64,000 nucleotides of DNA, taken from an uncultured Collinsella sp. Lineage in GTDB: Bacteria > Actinomycetota > Coriobacteriia > Coriobacteriales > Coriobacteriaceae. Position numbers and translations under genes: made by a program. How positions within the stretch are numbered: position 1 is the first letter of the stretch; the number at the start of each line of letters is the position of its first letter. The DNA is taken from positions 33,602 to 97,601 of the forward strand of contig CAKUBM010000004.1 in assembly GCA_934643145.1 (NCBI GenBank). Direction: 5' to 3'. The notes beneath the pieces were generated by a model, which worked only from the letters and a program-made list of their open reading frames with translations, searched no databases and was not told where the DNA came from. Below are positions 28,229-35,879 of the stretch, piece after piece.

Positions 28229-28262
28229 CTATACAAATCTCTTGGATTAAGTATAGCAAGTT
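28229..28262 (-). promoter_or_regulatory. Promoter and operator of the RelB-PIN operon
   Basis: TTGCTATAC and GTATAGCAA form a 9-bp inverted repeat with a 16-bp spacer, ending 20 bp before the antitoxin start. One arm contains an extended -10 (TGCTATACT on the minus strand), so repressor binding would block the promoter. Confidence 0.6.
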
Positions 28263-28403
28263 GTCAAGCAACTGGATGTCTCGACACAGAAGCACTCATT
28301 GGACCGGTTTTGCCGTTGTGGGATTAGTCACATATCTGCTGGATGAGCGGTAATACCAATATATAACTTTTGAAAACAGGCGAAGCCGTTAGCACTCTTT
28401 CAT

Positions 28404-29213
28404 TTATATGCTCCGTTTTCTGATAGCGCCCTTGATAGCCCAACAAAGTCCGAGGATGACAATGGGAACGACTGTTGCCAGCGCCACAAATAGCAACGTC
28501 CCCGGCACGATGAATTGAATTGGTCGCGGGGACGCAAGGGTCGCCAGCCATGTCAAGTGCAGTGGCATATTTGGATTCCCGTACCCCAAATAAAGCAGCA
28601 GGATGATGAACGATAGAACAAACGCGCCATTTCCAAAGAGCGAGATGGCCAGGACGAGCAGCAGGCATAACGTTGTGCAAATCAAGGCAGCAAGAGACAG
28701 CCGAAGAAGAAACTCTCCGATCATATCCATCGTCATTCCTATGCCACTCGCGCTTTGGACCACACTAACGAGTATCGAAAAGAGGACAAAGCCACCGACA
28801 AGCGTGACAATCGAAACAAGAGTCCTTGCAACCAACAACTGTACTGTTTTCATTCCCCTTGCATAGGAAACAAGCCATTGAGATCCCGTTATCGGAGTTC
28901 GAAACGCATAGCCGATGACGAGAACAGCAACAATAGGAAAGAACAGAGAATGGGCAAGCGGTGCCACATCGGAAAGGTAGCGAGCTCCATCTTTAACGAG
29001 GTCTCCCGGAATTCCCCCAAAACCATATTGTGGGTTTGGAAAGAAGCCCATAACACCGTCGCCAAGCCAATCGCTCGTTCCGTAGGCTCTCCATGGTTCA
29101 TAAGACGCAGAATAAAGCAATGCGAGCACGAAACCTGCCGCAATCAGCAGAAGAGGCGCTTTGCTCTTCATAACTCGATAGGCTTCAGCCTTAATCATAT
29201 CTCCGCAGCGCAT
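28404..29213 (-). CDS. ABC-2 type permease subunit (second permease)
   Basis: 269 residues with about six membrane helices: one after MKSKAP (LLLIAAGFVLALLYS), then SLFFPIVAVLVIGYAF, IVTLVGGFVLFSILVSVV and three C-terminal. There is no ATPase domain. It starts directly after the first permease stop with GAGGAGGGGGTAGAA before the ATG. It resembles subunits of bacitracin/lantibiotic-type export or immunity ABC systems. It is the last gene of the operon. Confidence 0.75.
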   Translation of the reverse strand: MRCGDMIKAEAYRVMKSKAPLLLIAAGFVLALLYSASYEPWRAYGTSDWLGDGVMGFFPNPQYGFGGIPGDLVKDGARYLSDVAPLAHSLFFPIVAVLVIGYAFRTPITGSQWLVSYARGMKTVQLLVARTLVSIVTLVGGFVLFSILVSVVQSASGIGMTMDMIGEFLLRLSLAALICTTLCLLLVLAISLFGNGAFVLSFIILLLYLGYGNPNMPLHLTWLATLASPRPIQFIVPGTLLFVALATVVPIVILGLCWAIKGAIRKRSI

Positions 29214-29215
29214 TT

Positions 29216-30019
29216 CTACCCCCTCCTCGCTTTGATTCCCATGACCCCGAGCTGCAACGAAACAACGGTGCAAATAACAGAGAAAAGAATGATCTGATTA
29301 ATGGCCAGGCCTTGAAAGCACAGATTTCCAAGATGGCGTAAGTATGGTCCGACTGAGAGCCACCAGGGAATTTGCGTCGATGCGTGATTGGAAAAGACCA
29401 CCAGCGTATATTCATCGGAGGCGAGCAGCGTCCCGACCAACACCAACATAATGCTAAGCGGTGCATTTCTAAGTAAATAGAAAACTGCCATCGACTGAGC
29501 TACTAATGCAGCCAAAATAGCATCAATCAAAAGCAACACGGGCAGGTATCTATCAAGAAACACCCGCCCATCCACATAGCAGCCAAGCGGAGATTTGAAG
29601 AGAGTAAATCCCGAAAACAGGTTGAACGCTATTGAAGTTGCAATCGTCAGAACAAGCCACTTTGCGACAACGGCCTTTGCTATACCCGTACCCTTTGCAT
29701 ACGTCACTTCAGAAGACCTGCTTTGATAATCCATCGCACAGGAAATAACAATGCATCCGACCAGAACGAAAAACCACTCGTAGGTCATGAATAGTGCCGT
29801 CCGAACCGCCGAACCAGCCGGGTCAGTCTTGTCGAGGATGTTCGCAAAGAAACCGATCTGTTTGCCGACTCCCCCTAAATCAGATGTTCCATAGGTCCCA
29901 TACATATTTGGATTACAGACATCTTTAACAATCCAAATCCCCCAGATCAACAACACGAAATAGGCTGGATTTCTGAGCAACCGACGGGCTTCGCATCTAA
30001 TCAGTCGCAGAAGTTGCAT
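29216..30019 (-). CDS. ABC-2 type permease subunit (first permease)
   Basis: 267 residues, about six helices, including YFVLLIWGIWIVKDV near the N-terminus and ILFSVICTVVSLQLGVMGI at the C-terminus. It overlaps the ATPase gene by 23 bp. The two permeases share the motif YGTSDLGG/YGTSDWLG in the first external loop and SYAKG/SYARG-like segments, so they are distant paralogues that probably form a heterodimer. Confidence 0.78.
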   Translation of the reverse strand: MQLLRLIRCEARRLLRNPAYFVLLIWGIWIVKDVCNPNMYGTYGTSDLGGVGKQIGFFANILDKTDPAGSAVRTALFMTYEWFFVLVGCIVISCAMDYQSRSSEVTYAKGTGIAKAVVAKWLVLTIATSIAFNLFSGFTLFKSPLGCYVDGRVFLDRYLPVLLLIDAILAALVAQSMAVFYLLRNAPLSIMLVLVGTLLASDEYTLVVFSNHASTQIPWWLSVGPYLRHLGNLCFQGLAINQIILFSVICTVVSLQLGVMGIKARRG

Positions 30020-30725
30020 TATCTGCCTCCCTGATCAAATCCAAAAACCGCTTTTCCAGACTTCTGTCTTTATAGGAATTCTCTTCCTTAACGAGAAGTC
30101 TGCCTTGATGGAGAAAAGCGAAAGATGTCGCGACTTTCTCCAATTCATCTAGGTTATGGCTTGAAATGAGCACCGTTTTATCCCGCCTGTCCTTCAACGA
30201 CAGCAGGAGATCACGCACCTCAATCACACCCACTGGATCGAGCCCGTTTATGGGTTCATCCATGATGAGTAGTTGCGGATTGCCCAGAAGAGCCGTGCCG
30301 ATATCCAGGCGACGCTTCATACCGAGCGAGTATTGTTTTACCGATGCATCCGCCGCATTTTCTAGGCCAACGGCAGCGAGCACTCGATTAACTTCACTTT
30401 TCGGCAGCCCCCACTCGATACAGCGTGAGATCAAGTTTTCTCGACCGGTTAAGTTCAAGAATGCCCCACAGCCGTCGGGGACGAATCCGATATTTCTGCG
30501 TGCTCTTGCCAGGCCTGTTCTCCCAGACTCGCCGAAAAAACTGATTGAACCTTTCGTTGCTTTAAGCAAGCCAAGAAGAATATCAATCAACGTACTCTTC
30601 CCCGCGCCGTTCTCCCCAACGAGAGCGCACACTTCGCCCTCATCTATATCAAATGAAATATCAGACAACGCCCAACTTTTGCCGTAGCGCTTTGATAGAT
30701 CCTTGATTGAAATCGCATTACCCAT
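29997..30725 (-). CDS. ABC transporter ATP-binding protein (BcrA/lantibiotic-immunity type)
   Basis: 242 residues with Walker A GENGAGKST (about 38-46), signature YSLGMKRRLDIGTALL, Walker B LLIMDEPINGLDP and the switch His in ISSHN. The sequence pattern fits the CcmA/BcrA group that drives ABC-2 permeases rather than importers. It is the first long gene of the operon, 102 bp after a Cys-rich micro-ORF and just after a leaky terminator. Confidence 0.88.
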   Translation of the reverse strand: MGNAISIKDLSKRYGKSWALSDISFDIDEGEVCALVGENGAGKSTLIDILLGLLKATKGSISFFGESGRTGLARARRNIGFVPDGCGAFLNLTGRENLISRCIEWGLPKSEVNRVLAAVGLENAADASVKQYSLGMKRRLDIGTALLGNPQLLIMDEPINGLDPVGVIEVRDLLLSLKDRRDKTVLISSHNLDELEKVATSFAFLHQGRLLVKEENSYKDRSLEKRFLDLIREADNATSATD

Positions 30726-30747
30726 ATCTCATGAACCTCATTAAAAA

Positions 30748-30787
30748 GGCAGCGCGGCCGACGGATGGCAGTTATCGACCACGCTGC
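30748..30787 (-). terminator. Intrinsic terminator between the micro-ORF and the ABC operon
   Basis: In the minus-strand transcript, GCAGCGTGGTCG pairs with CGGCCGCGCTGC and is followed by TTTTTAATG. It lies after the Cys-rich ORF stop and 22 bp before the ATPase gene. Such an attenuating terminator would make the short upstream message more abundant than the transporter message. Confidence 0.7.
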
Positions 30788-30827
30788 TTACCCTCTGCTG
30801 TCTTAACCAGCATTAACGTTCGCGTTG

Positions 30828-30938
30828 CTAGAAATGAACATATACGCCAAAACAGCTACAGCGGGAACACGGGTGGTAATTGCGGCAGCCACCGCCACCA
30901 CCCTGCACGTTGCAGCACGGATCAATTACGCAGTTTAT
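30828..30938 (-). CDS. Candidate Cys/Gly-rich secreted or modified peptide (36 aa, non-ATG start)
   Basis: After a perfect AAGGAGG (30944-30950) and five bases, a frame opens at an ATA codon and runs 36 residues: NCVIDPCC near the start, NVQGGGGGC in the middle, HPCSRCSCFGVYVHF at the end, then TAG. It has seven Cys and five consecutive Gly. No ATG, GTG or TTG lies in frame at a usable distance, so initiation would be at AUA or the gene has lost its ATG. The setting is a regulated promoter upstream, an intrinsic terminator after it, then an ABC exporter, as in bacteriocin or RiPP loci. No modification enzyme is nearby, and with few Ser/Thr it is unlikely to be a lanthipeptide. Confidence 0.4.
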   Translation of the reverse strand: MNCVIDPCCNVQGGGGGCRNYHPCSRCSCFGVYVHF

Positions 30939-30977
30939 AGTTACCTCCTTTCGATTTATCGTCTGTTTTAATACTTC

Positions 30978-31009
30978 GTTATCGTATATCGATAACCTTA
31001 TGATTTCAA
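30978..31009 (-). promoter_or_regulatory. Promoter with palindromic operator for the micro-ORF/ABC operon
   Basis: GTTATCGTATATCGATAAC (30978-30996) is a perfect 7-bp dyad around TATAT. It overlaps a candidate promoter TTGAAA (31004-31009), 17-bp spacer, TACGAT (30981-30986) on the minus strand, so a dimeric repressor could control the operon. Confidence 0.6.
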
Positions 31010-31029
31010 GAACTGTTTTCAAATAAATT

Positions 31030-31063
31030 AAGGCTCCTACCGATCGTTTGCGGTAGGAGCCTT
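31030..31063 (-). terminator. Intrinsic terminator of the HTH/DUF2975 operon
   Basis: AAGGCTCCTACCG pairs with CGGTAGGAGCCTT, 44 bp after the HTH gene stop; AATTTATTT follows in the transcript. Confidence 0.85.
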
Positions 31064-31106
31064 GCATGTATACGTGTTTGTCTTCTTGTCTTCTTATTCT
31101 GTTTTG

Positions 31107-31433
31107 TTATTCCTTAGAAAGATCTACTACGTAAACCTCTGTGGGCAATATCTCGGAGGTGTCGGGATTGCGTCTTTGCAAAATCTTATTCCGCGCACGC
31201 GCGATGGTAAGTTCCTCAAGTTCTGTTTCACTCACGCGACGGATCAAATCTCCCGGCTGACAATCCAACTCAACACAGATATCGAGCAATGTCTTCAAGC
31301 GTATGGCCTTGATTTTTGCATTACGGATTTTAGAAATGTTGGCTGGCGTATGCCCAGTCGCTCTTATTAGATCGGCATTTGTTTTCCCGGTCTTAAGTAA
31401 AAGCGTCTCAACCTCAATAATGAGATAATCCAT
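31107..31433 (-). CDS. XRE-family helix-turn-helix regulator
   Basis: 108 residues. The N-terminal 65 form a Cro/C1-type HTH: LLLKTGKTNADLIRATGHTP, then ANISKIRNAKIKAIRLKTLL, then CQPGDLI, which is typical of the YozG-like group. The C-terminal tail (residues 70-108) is of unknown function. It starts 10 bases after the DUF2975 gene with AGGTGAT upstream. DUF2975 genes are very often paired with such regulators. Confidence 0.88.
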   Translation of the reverse strand: MDYLIIEVETLLLKTGKTNADLIRATGHTPANISKIRNAKIKAIRLKTLLDICVELDCQPGDLIRRVSETELEELTIARARNKILQRRNPDTSEILPTEVYVVDLSKE

Positions 31434-31443
31434 GGTCAATCAC

Positions 31444-32013
31444 CTAGACCAAATCATCGGACTGGGACTGCAAAAGCGCCCCATAGCGCCAGAAGATCGA
31501 CAAAGCGAAAGCGACCATCATTGCAATGATGGATCCCACATCCAAAGTGATGCCTGAGTCACCAATCTGAAGGAGAGCGGAATTCATACGACAGCTCAAC
31601 ATACAATTGCCCATCATTATTTTTAAATCGCTACCAATCTGTAGAGAGCCCATCACGGCATTGATTGCAAATAGGCAAGCAATAACGGTAATCATCCGTG
31701 CATGTCGAATAGTAAAAGGCGATTGACGACGGGCGACATCGAAGCTGATGCTTAACAATGTGAACTCCCCAGCAAGGAGCAAAACCGCCCATAGCGCCAA
31801 GTTTGGGAGCGCGATGCTGCCGCCCTTACCAAGCTCAACGACCCCCTCGATTACCACTGCGCCGTTCAAAATACTTTGGTATGCAACAACAAATGCCGAA
31901 CCAAAGACGGCGATGGTAGCGATGGCTATAAGTACCAGCACGGCACAAAGAACCATTCCGATTTTTCTCATGTTATCGAACGACATCTCAATTCTTTGAG
32001 CGCTATTCGCCAT
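31444..32013 (-). CDS. DUF2975-domain membrane protein
   Basis: 189 residues with four hydrophobic helices: MVLCAVLVLIAIATIAVFGS, LPNLALWAVLLLAGEFTLLS, ARMITVIACLFAINAVM and GSIIAMMVAFALSIFWRYG. FDVARRQSPFT lies between the middle helices and matches the DUF2975 pattern. The start MANSAQRIE follows AAAAGGAGTTACT. Function is unknown; the conserved pairing with an HTH regulator suggests a membrane-linked signalling or stress unit. Confidence 0.82.
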   Translation of the reverse strand: MANSAQRIEMSFDNMRKIGMVLCAVLVLIAIATIAVFGSAFVVAYQSILNGAVVIEGVVELGKGGSIALPNLALWAVLLLAGEFTLLSISFDVARRQSPFTIRHARMITVIACLFAINAVMGSLQIGSDLKIMMGNCMLSCRMNSALLQIGDSGITLDVGSIIAMMVAFALSIFWRYGALLQSQSDDLV

Positions 32014-32085
32014 AGTAACTCCTTTTGCCATCCAGCAGAACTTTTTCAATTATTTTATCGTTACCGGAAACTCTTCTCTACAAGA

Positions 32086-32118
32086 AAAGGGGCGCACCTC
32101 CATCGGAAACGCCCCCCA
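32086..32118 (-). terminator. Intrinsic terminator of clpC (hairpin family C, copy 3)
   Basis: GGGGGGCG and CGCCCC form the stem 24 bp after the clpC stop, followed by TTTTCTTG in the minus-strand transcript. It resembles copies 1 and 2 less closely. Confidence 0.65.
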
Positions 32119-32141
32119 TCATGCAAGGTTATATTCAATCC

Positions 32142-34784
32142 CTACAGTGCGCCGGAACCAGCCTGCATCATGCCGCCGGGGCCCGAGGTCACGCCGCCTC
32201 CCACAGGAGCAGCGTTTCCGGTGTGCGGTGCCGCCGGGGCGGTATCACCACCGAGCGTGCCCGCCGGACGCGGTGCCGGGATCTCGCCCGTGCCGTGGCT
32301 AAAGACAAACTTGCCATCGGCCACGTCGCACAGAACGGTATCGCCCTCGCCCCACTCACCGGCCAGAAGCTCCTCGGACAGCGGGTCCTCGATGAGCTTT
32401 TGAATAGCACGGCGCAGCGGACGCGCACCGTTGGTGAGGTCGGTGCCCTCGGCCACGATCTTGTCATAGGCCGCATCGGTGAGCTTGATGTTCATGCCGT
32501 TGGCAATCAAACGCTGACGCAGGTCGTCCACCAGCAGGTGCGCGATCTTGGTCAGGTTCTCACCCGAGAGCTTCTGGAACACCACGATGTCGTCGATGCG
32601 GTTGAGCAGCTCGGGGCGGAACAGGCGCTTGAGCTCGCCCATCGCGCGGCCGCGGATCTCACTCGACGTGAGACCCTGCTCGCCGGTGGTGCCAAAGCCA
32701 ACGCTTGCATCCTGCGCAATCTCGCGGGCGCCCACGTTGGACGTCATGATGATCACGGTGTTGCGGAAGTCGACCGTCTTGCCCTGGCTATCAGTCAGGC
32801 GGCCCTCCTCCAGCACCTGCAGCAGGATGTTAAAGATATCGGGGTGCGCCTTCTCGATCTCGTCGAACAGCACGACCGAGTACGGGTGGCGACGAACGGC
32901 CTTGGTGAGCTGGCCGCCCTCATCGTGACCGACGTAACCCGGAGGGCTGCCGATGAGCTTGGAGACCTCGAACTCGCTACCGAACTCGGACATGTCGAAG
33001 CTGATGAGTGCGTCCTTGCTGCCAAAGAGGTACTCGGCGAGCGTCTTGGCGAGCTCGGTCTTGCCCGTGCCGGTGGGACCCAGGAAGATAAAGCTGCCGC
33101 CGGGGCGACGCGGATCCTTGAGCGGTGAGCGGCTGCGGCGCACGGCCTTGGCAACTGCCTCGACAGCCTCATCCTGACCGATGATGCGCGTCTTGAGCAC
33201 GCTTTCGGCCTGCAGCAGGCGACGGCTCTCGCTCTCGGTAAGCGAGGACACCGGCACGCCCGAGGTCACGGACACGATATCGGCGATCTGGGAGACATCG
33301 ATGGTGAGCGGGCTGGCGTCGAGCTCAGCGGTCCAGGCAGCCTTGGCCTCGGCGAGTTCGATCTCGGCAGCCTTCTGCTGCTCGGTGATCTCGGCGGCCT
33401 TATTCATATCGTCGCTCTCGGTAGCCTCCTGTGCGGCAGCCTTGAGCTCCTCGATGCGATGCTCGGCCTCGCGCACCGGCTCGGGCGCGCGATTCGCGGC
33501 GATGCGAGCGCGGGCACCGGCCTCGTCAATGAGGTCGATGGCCTTATCGGGCAGGAAGCGATCCTGGATGTAGCGGTTGGAGAGGTTCGCGGCGGCCTCG
33601 ATGGCACCCTGTGTATAGCGCACGTGGTGGTGCTCCTCGTAGCGCGGCTTGAGCGCGGTCAGGATCTTGACCGTATCCTCGACGCTCGGCTCCTCGACAT
33701 CGATGGTCTGGAAGCGGCGCTCAAAGGCCGGGTCCTTGGTGAGGTACTTGCGGAACTCCTCGGCCGTGGTGGCACCGATAATCTGGAAAGCACCGCGCGC
33801 GAGCACCGGCTTGAGCATGGAGCTCGCGTCGATGGAGCCCTCGGCGGAACCGGCACCGATGATGGTGTGCATCTCATCGATAAACAGGATGACGTCGTCG
33901 GCCTCGGTTGCCTCCTGGATTACGTTCTTGAGGCGCTCCTCAAACTCGCCGCGATACTTGGCGCCCGCCACGAGGCCCGGCAGGTCGAGCGTCCAGATAT
34001 TCTGGTTCATGAGGTTCTCGGGCACGTTGCCGGCTGCAATCTGCTGGGCCAGACCCTCGACGATGGCCGTCTTGCCCACGCCGGGGTCGCCCAGAATGAG
34101 CGGGTTGTTCTTGGTGCGACGCGAAAGAATTTCCATCATACGCTGGACTTCCTTTTCGCGGCCGATCACCGGATCGAGTTCGCCGTCGCGCGCCTTCTGC
34201 GTAAGGTTGGTCGCGAACTGCTTAAGTGTATCGGTACCGCCCCCCTTTTGCTGGGAGGTATCCGAGCCGCTAAAGAACGGCAGGCCCGTACCGGGACGAC
34301 CAGCACCGGCGCCAGCGAGCGGACGCTTCTTATCCTGGTCCTTGGCGGTGAGTTTCTCGATAGCCTTTTTGATGGAGGCGGACGACACACCCAGGCGCAT
34401 GAGGATGTCCATGGCCATGCCGTTGCCCTCTTCGACGATGCCGATCAGCAAGTGCTCGGTCGACACGTAGGTCTGGTTGTTCTCACGCGCCACGCGGAAT
34501 GAACGCTCCATCACGCTAATGACGAGCGGCGTAAAGGCGAGCTTGGCCGCCTCGGTCTCCTCGCTGGGCTCGGGAACCGTGGTCTGGACCTCTTTGAGAG
34601 TATCCATGATGTCATCGTAGGAGATGTCGAGCGAACGCAGTGCCTCGGCGGCAATGCCCTCGTCCTCCTTGGCAAGCGCGAGCAGCAGGTGCTCGGTGCC
34701 CACCTTATTTGAGTGAAGATCGAGCGCCTCTTGCTTGGCCATGGACATGACCTTGCGCGCGCGATCGGTAAAACGGTCTAACAT
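32142..34784 (-). CDS. clpC: ATP-dependent Clp protease ATP-binding subunit ClpC
   Basis: An 880-residue Hsp100 unfoldase that feeds ClpP. The N-terminal double Clp repeat ([37 protein letters not shown]) is followed by AAA1 (Walker [10 protein letters not shown], Walker [10 protein letters not shown]), a middle coiled-coil (about 400-500; [19 protein letters not shown]) and AAA2 ([22 protein letters not shown]). A Gly/Pro/Ala-rich tail of about 45 residues ends the protein. Upstream lies a GC-rich hairpin (34823-34852) in the leader. I do not see a clear CtsR box. Confidence 0.95.
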   Translation of the reverse strand: MLDRFTDRARKVMSMAKQEALDLHSNKVGTEHLLLALAKEDEGIAAEALRSLDISYDDIMDTLKEVQTTVPEPSEETEAAKLAFTPLVISVMERSFRVARENNQTYVSTEHLLIGIVEEGNGMAMDILMRLGVSSASIKKAIEKLTAKDQDKKRPLAGAGAGRPGTGLPFFSGSDTSQQKGGGTDTLKQFATNLTQKARDGELDPVIGREKEVQRMMEILSRRTKNNPLILGDPGVGKTAIVEGLAQQIAAGNVPENLMNQNIWTLDLPGLVAGAKYRGEFEERLKNVIQEATEADDVILFIDEMHTIIGAGSAEGSIDASSMLKPVLARGAFQIIGATTAEEFRKYLTKDPAFERRFQTIDVEEPSVEDTVKILTALKPRYEEHHHVRYTQGAIEAAANLSNRYIQDRFLPDKAIDLIDEAGARARIAANRAPEPVREAEHRIEELKAAAQEATESDDMNKAAEITEQQKAAEIELAEAKAAWTAELDASPLTIDVSQIADIVSVTSGVPVSSLTESESRRLLQAESVLKTRIIGQDEAVEAVAKAVRRSRSPLKDPRRPGGSFIFLGPTGTGKTELAKTLAEYLFGSKDALISFDMSEFGSEFEVSKLIGSPPGYVGHDEGGQLTKAVRRHPYSVVLFDEIEKAHPDIFNILLQVLEEGRLTDSQGKTVDFRNTVIIMTSNVGAREIAQDASVGFGTTGEQGLTSSEIRGRAMGELKRLFRPELLNRIDDIVVFQKLSGENLTKIAHLLVDDLRQRLIANGMNIKLTDAAYDKIVAEGTDLTNGARPLRRAIQKLIEDPLSEELLAGEWGEGDTVLCDVADGKFVFSHGTGEIPAPRPAGTLGGDTAPAAPHTGNAAPVGGGVTSGPGGMMQAGSGAL

Positions 34785-34972
34785 GCTAGTTCCTCTTAGA
34801 CGAGCTAGTTTTTTTCAAACGCAAAGCGCCGCCCCGCGGCAGCGCTTTGGTCTCTTTACCCATATGGAGTATATGTTAACCGTTGGGACCTTTCCCGCCC
34901 GTAGCCGCGCGACAACGTCTACAAAAAAGGAATTGCTCGGGTCCGTTTGGCGGTTTGGTTTTGAGCTGCTGT

Positions 34973-35566
34973 CTAGCAGGCGGGCTCGGCGTCCATGCTC
35001 TCGGCAACATCATTGACGGCATCGGCAACGGGAGCGCCCGGCATGTGCACGAGCTCCATGTGCGGCTCGGCAAAGACCGTGCCCATAGGGAAGGCGCGGC
35101 GGAAGACAAAGCGAGCAACCGGACCGGCCACCAGCAGGTTCCAGGGCAGGGCCATGATAAAGTTGCGCGGAATGTTGACGAGCCACATCATCGGCAGCAG
35201 CTGCAGGTTGGCGAGCGGGCCGCCGGGCATGTGGAACAGGCCCTCGCACGCACCGTAGAGCGACATGATGATGACCATAGGAACGACCATGCAGGAGCTG
35301 ACGGCGAGCGTCATGGCAAGCGGCGAGCTCTTGCCCGGCGTGACCAGGAATTTAAAGGCGAAACCCTTGGCGAGCGGGCTGGCGACAAACCAGTCGCAGC
35401 ACATGGCAAAAACGTAGGCAACGGGGAAGCCGAGCCACGCGGCGGCAACAACCTCGCCGTTGATGGCCCCATGCTGCAGGGCAACGTTGTAGATGCTCAT
35501 CCAAAGCACCATGCAAAAGCACATGATAAAGGTGAACAGCAGGCTCTCTCGTTTGTTGATAGGCAT
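34973..35566 (-). CDS. DUF2798-like membrane protein
   Basis: 197 residues, two similar halves, each with two helices: FTFIMCFCMVLWMSIYN and AYVFAMCCDWFVASP, then LAVSSCMVVPMVIIMSLYG and MWLVNIPRNFIMALP. The layout of F.M...M...N and NIPRNF...P fits DUF2798. The start MPINKRES follows AAAGGA. A strong terminator-like hairpin lies 49 bp upstream (35615-35661), which could attenuate this gene. Function is unknown. Confidence 0.7.
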   Translation of the reverse strand: MPINKRESLLFTFIMCFCMVLWMSIYNVALQHGAINGEVVAAAWLGFPVAYVFAMCCDWFVASPLAKGFAFKFLVTPGKSSPLAMTLAVSSCMVVPMVIIMSLYGACEGLFHMPGGPLANLQLLPMMWLVNIPRNFIMALPWNLLVAGPVARFVFRRAFPMGTVFAEPHMELVHMPGAPVADAVNDVAESMDAEPAC

Positions 35567-35614
35567 AAAGGGCAAAATCCTTTCTGTGTTACGCCGCGGC
35601 ACCACGCAACAAAA

Positions 35615-35661
35615 ACGGGCGGGCAAGATGGAGCTGTTGGGACTTCATCTCGCCCGCCCGT
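35615..35661 (-). terminator. Intrinsic terminator upstream of the DUF2798 gene
   Basis: ACGGGCGGGC(A/G)AGATG arms enclose a 16-base loop and are followed by TTTTTG on the minus strand. It may end the thrE transcript, or act as an attenuator in the leader of the DUF2798 gene; the sequence alone cannot decide. Confidence 0.75.
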
Positions 35662-35777
35662 GATACGTGCGTCTGCGACTACTTATGTGGTGGAACCAGC
35701 CTAGCACGAAAACCCCGCGCTTCGTAAGCGTTGAGTTTATGGAGATGCAGGGCACCAATAATCCCCCGACCCCATAA

Positions 35778-35842
35778 GTTGCGGTGGAATACGGACTGTT
35801 TTGACCCTTTAAGCAGCAATTCAGTCCCTATTTCACCGCAAC
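35778..35842. repeat. Inverted repeat with 21-bp arms
   Basis: GTTGCGGTGGAATACGGACTG and the complement of CAGTCCCTATTTCACCGCAAC differ at two bases, with a 23-base loop. It lies in the 250-bp gap after the thrE gene, next to the CTGTCCCC hairpin. No gene is seen in 35662-35879. Confidence 0.75.
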
Positions 35843-35846
35843 TCAT

Positions 35847-35879
35847 TTGGTGCAAAGTAACCTGTCCCCCTTGCACCAA
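35847..35879. repeat. REP-like hairpin with CTGTCCCC loop, copy 2
   Basis: The 9-bp perfect arms TTGGTGCAA and TTGCACCAA enclose AGTAACCTGTCCCCC, directly abutting the thrE stop codon. The plan is the same as at 9743-9777. Confidence 0.6.

Noticed and set aside
30828..31067. 79-residue version of the Cys-rich ORF starting near 31067
   Set aside because: That start lies inside a terminator hairpin and the frame would read through the operator. The ribosome-binding site at 30944-30950 indicates a start at about 30938.
35679..35879. 66-codon minus-strand frame
   Set aside because: It reads through two inverted repeats in the thrE-DUF2798 gap; no ribosome-binding site.
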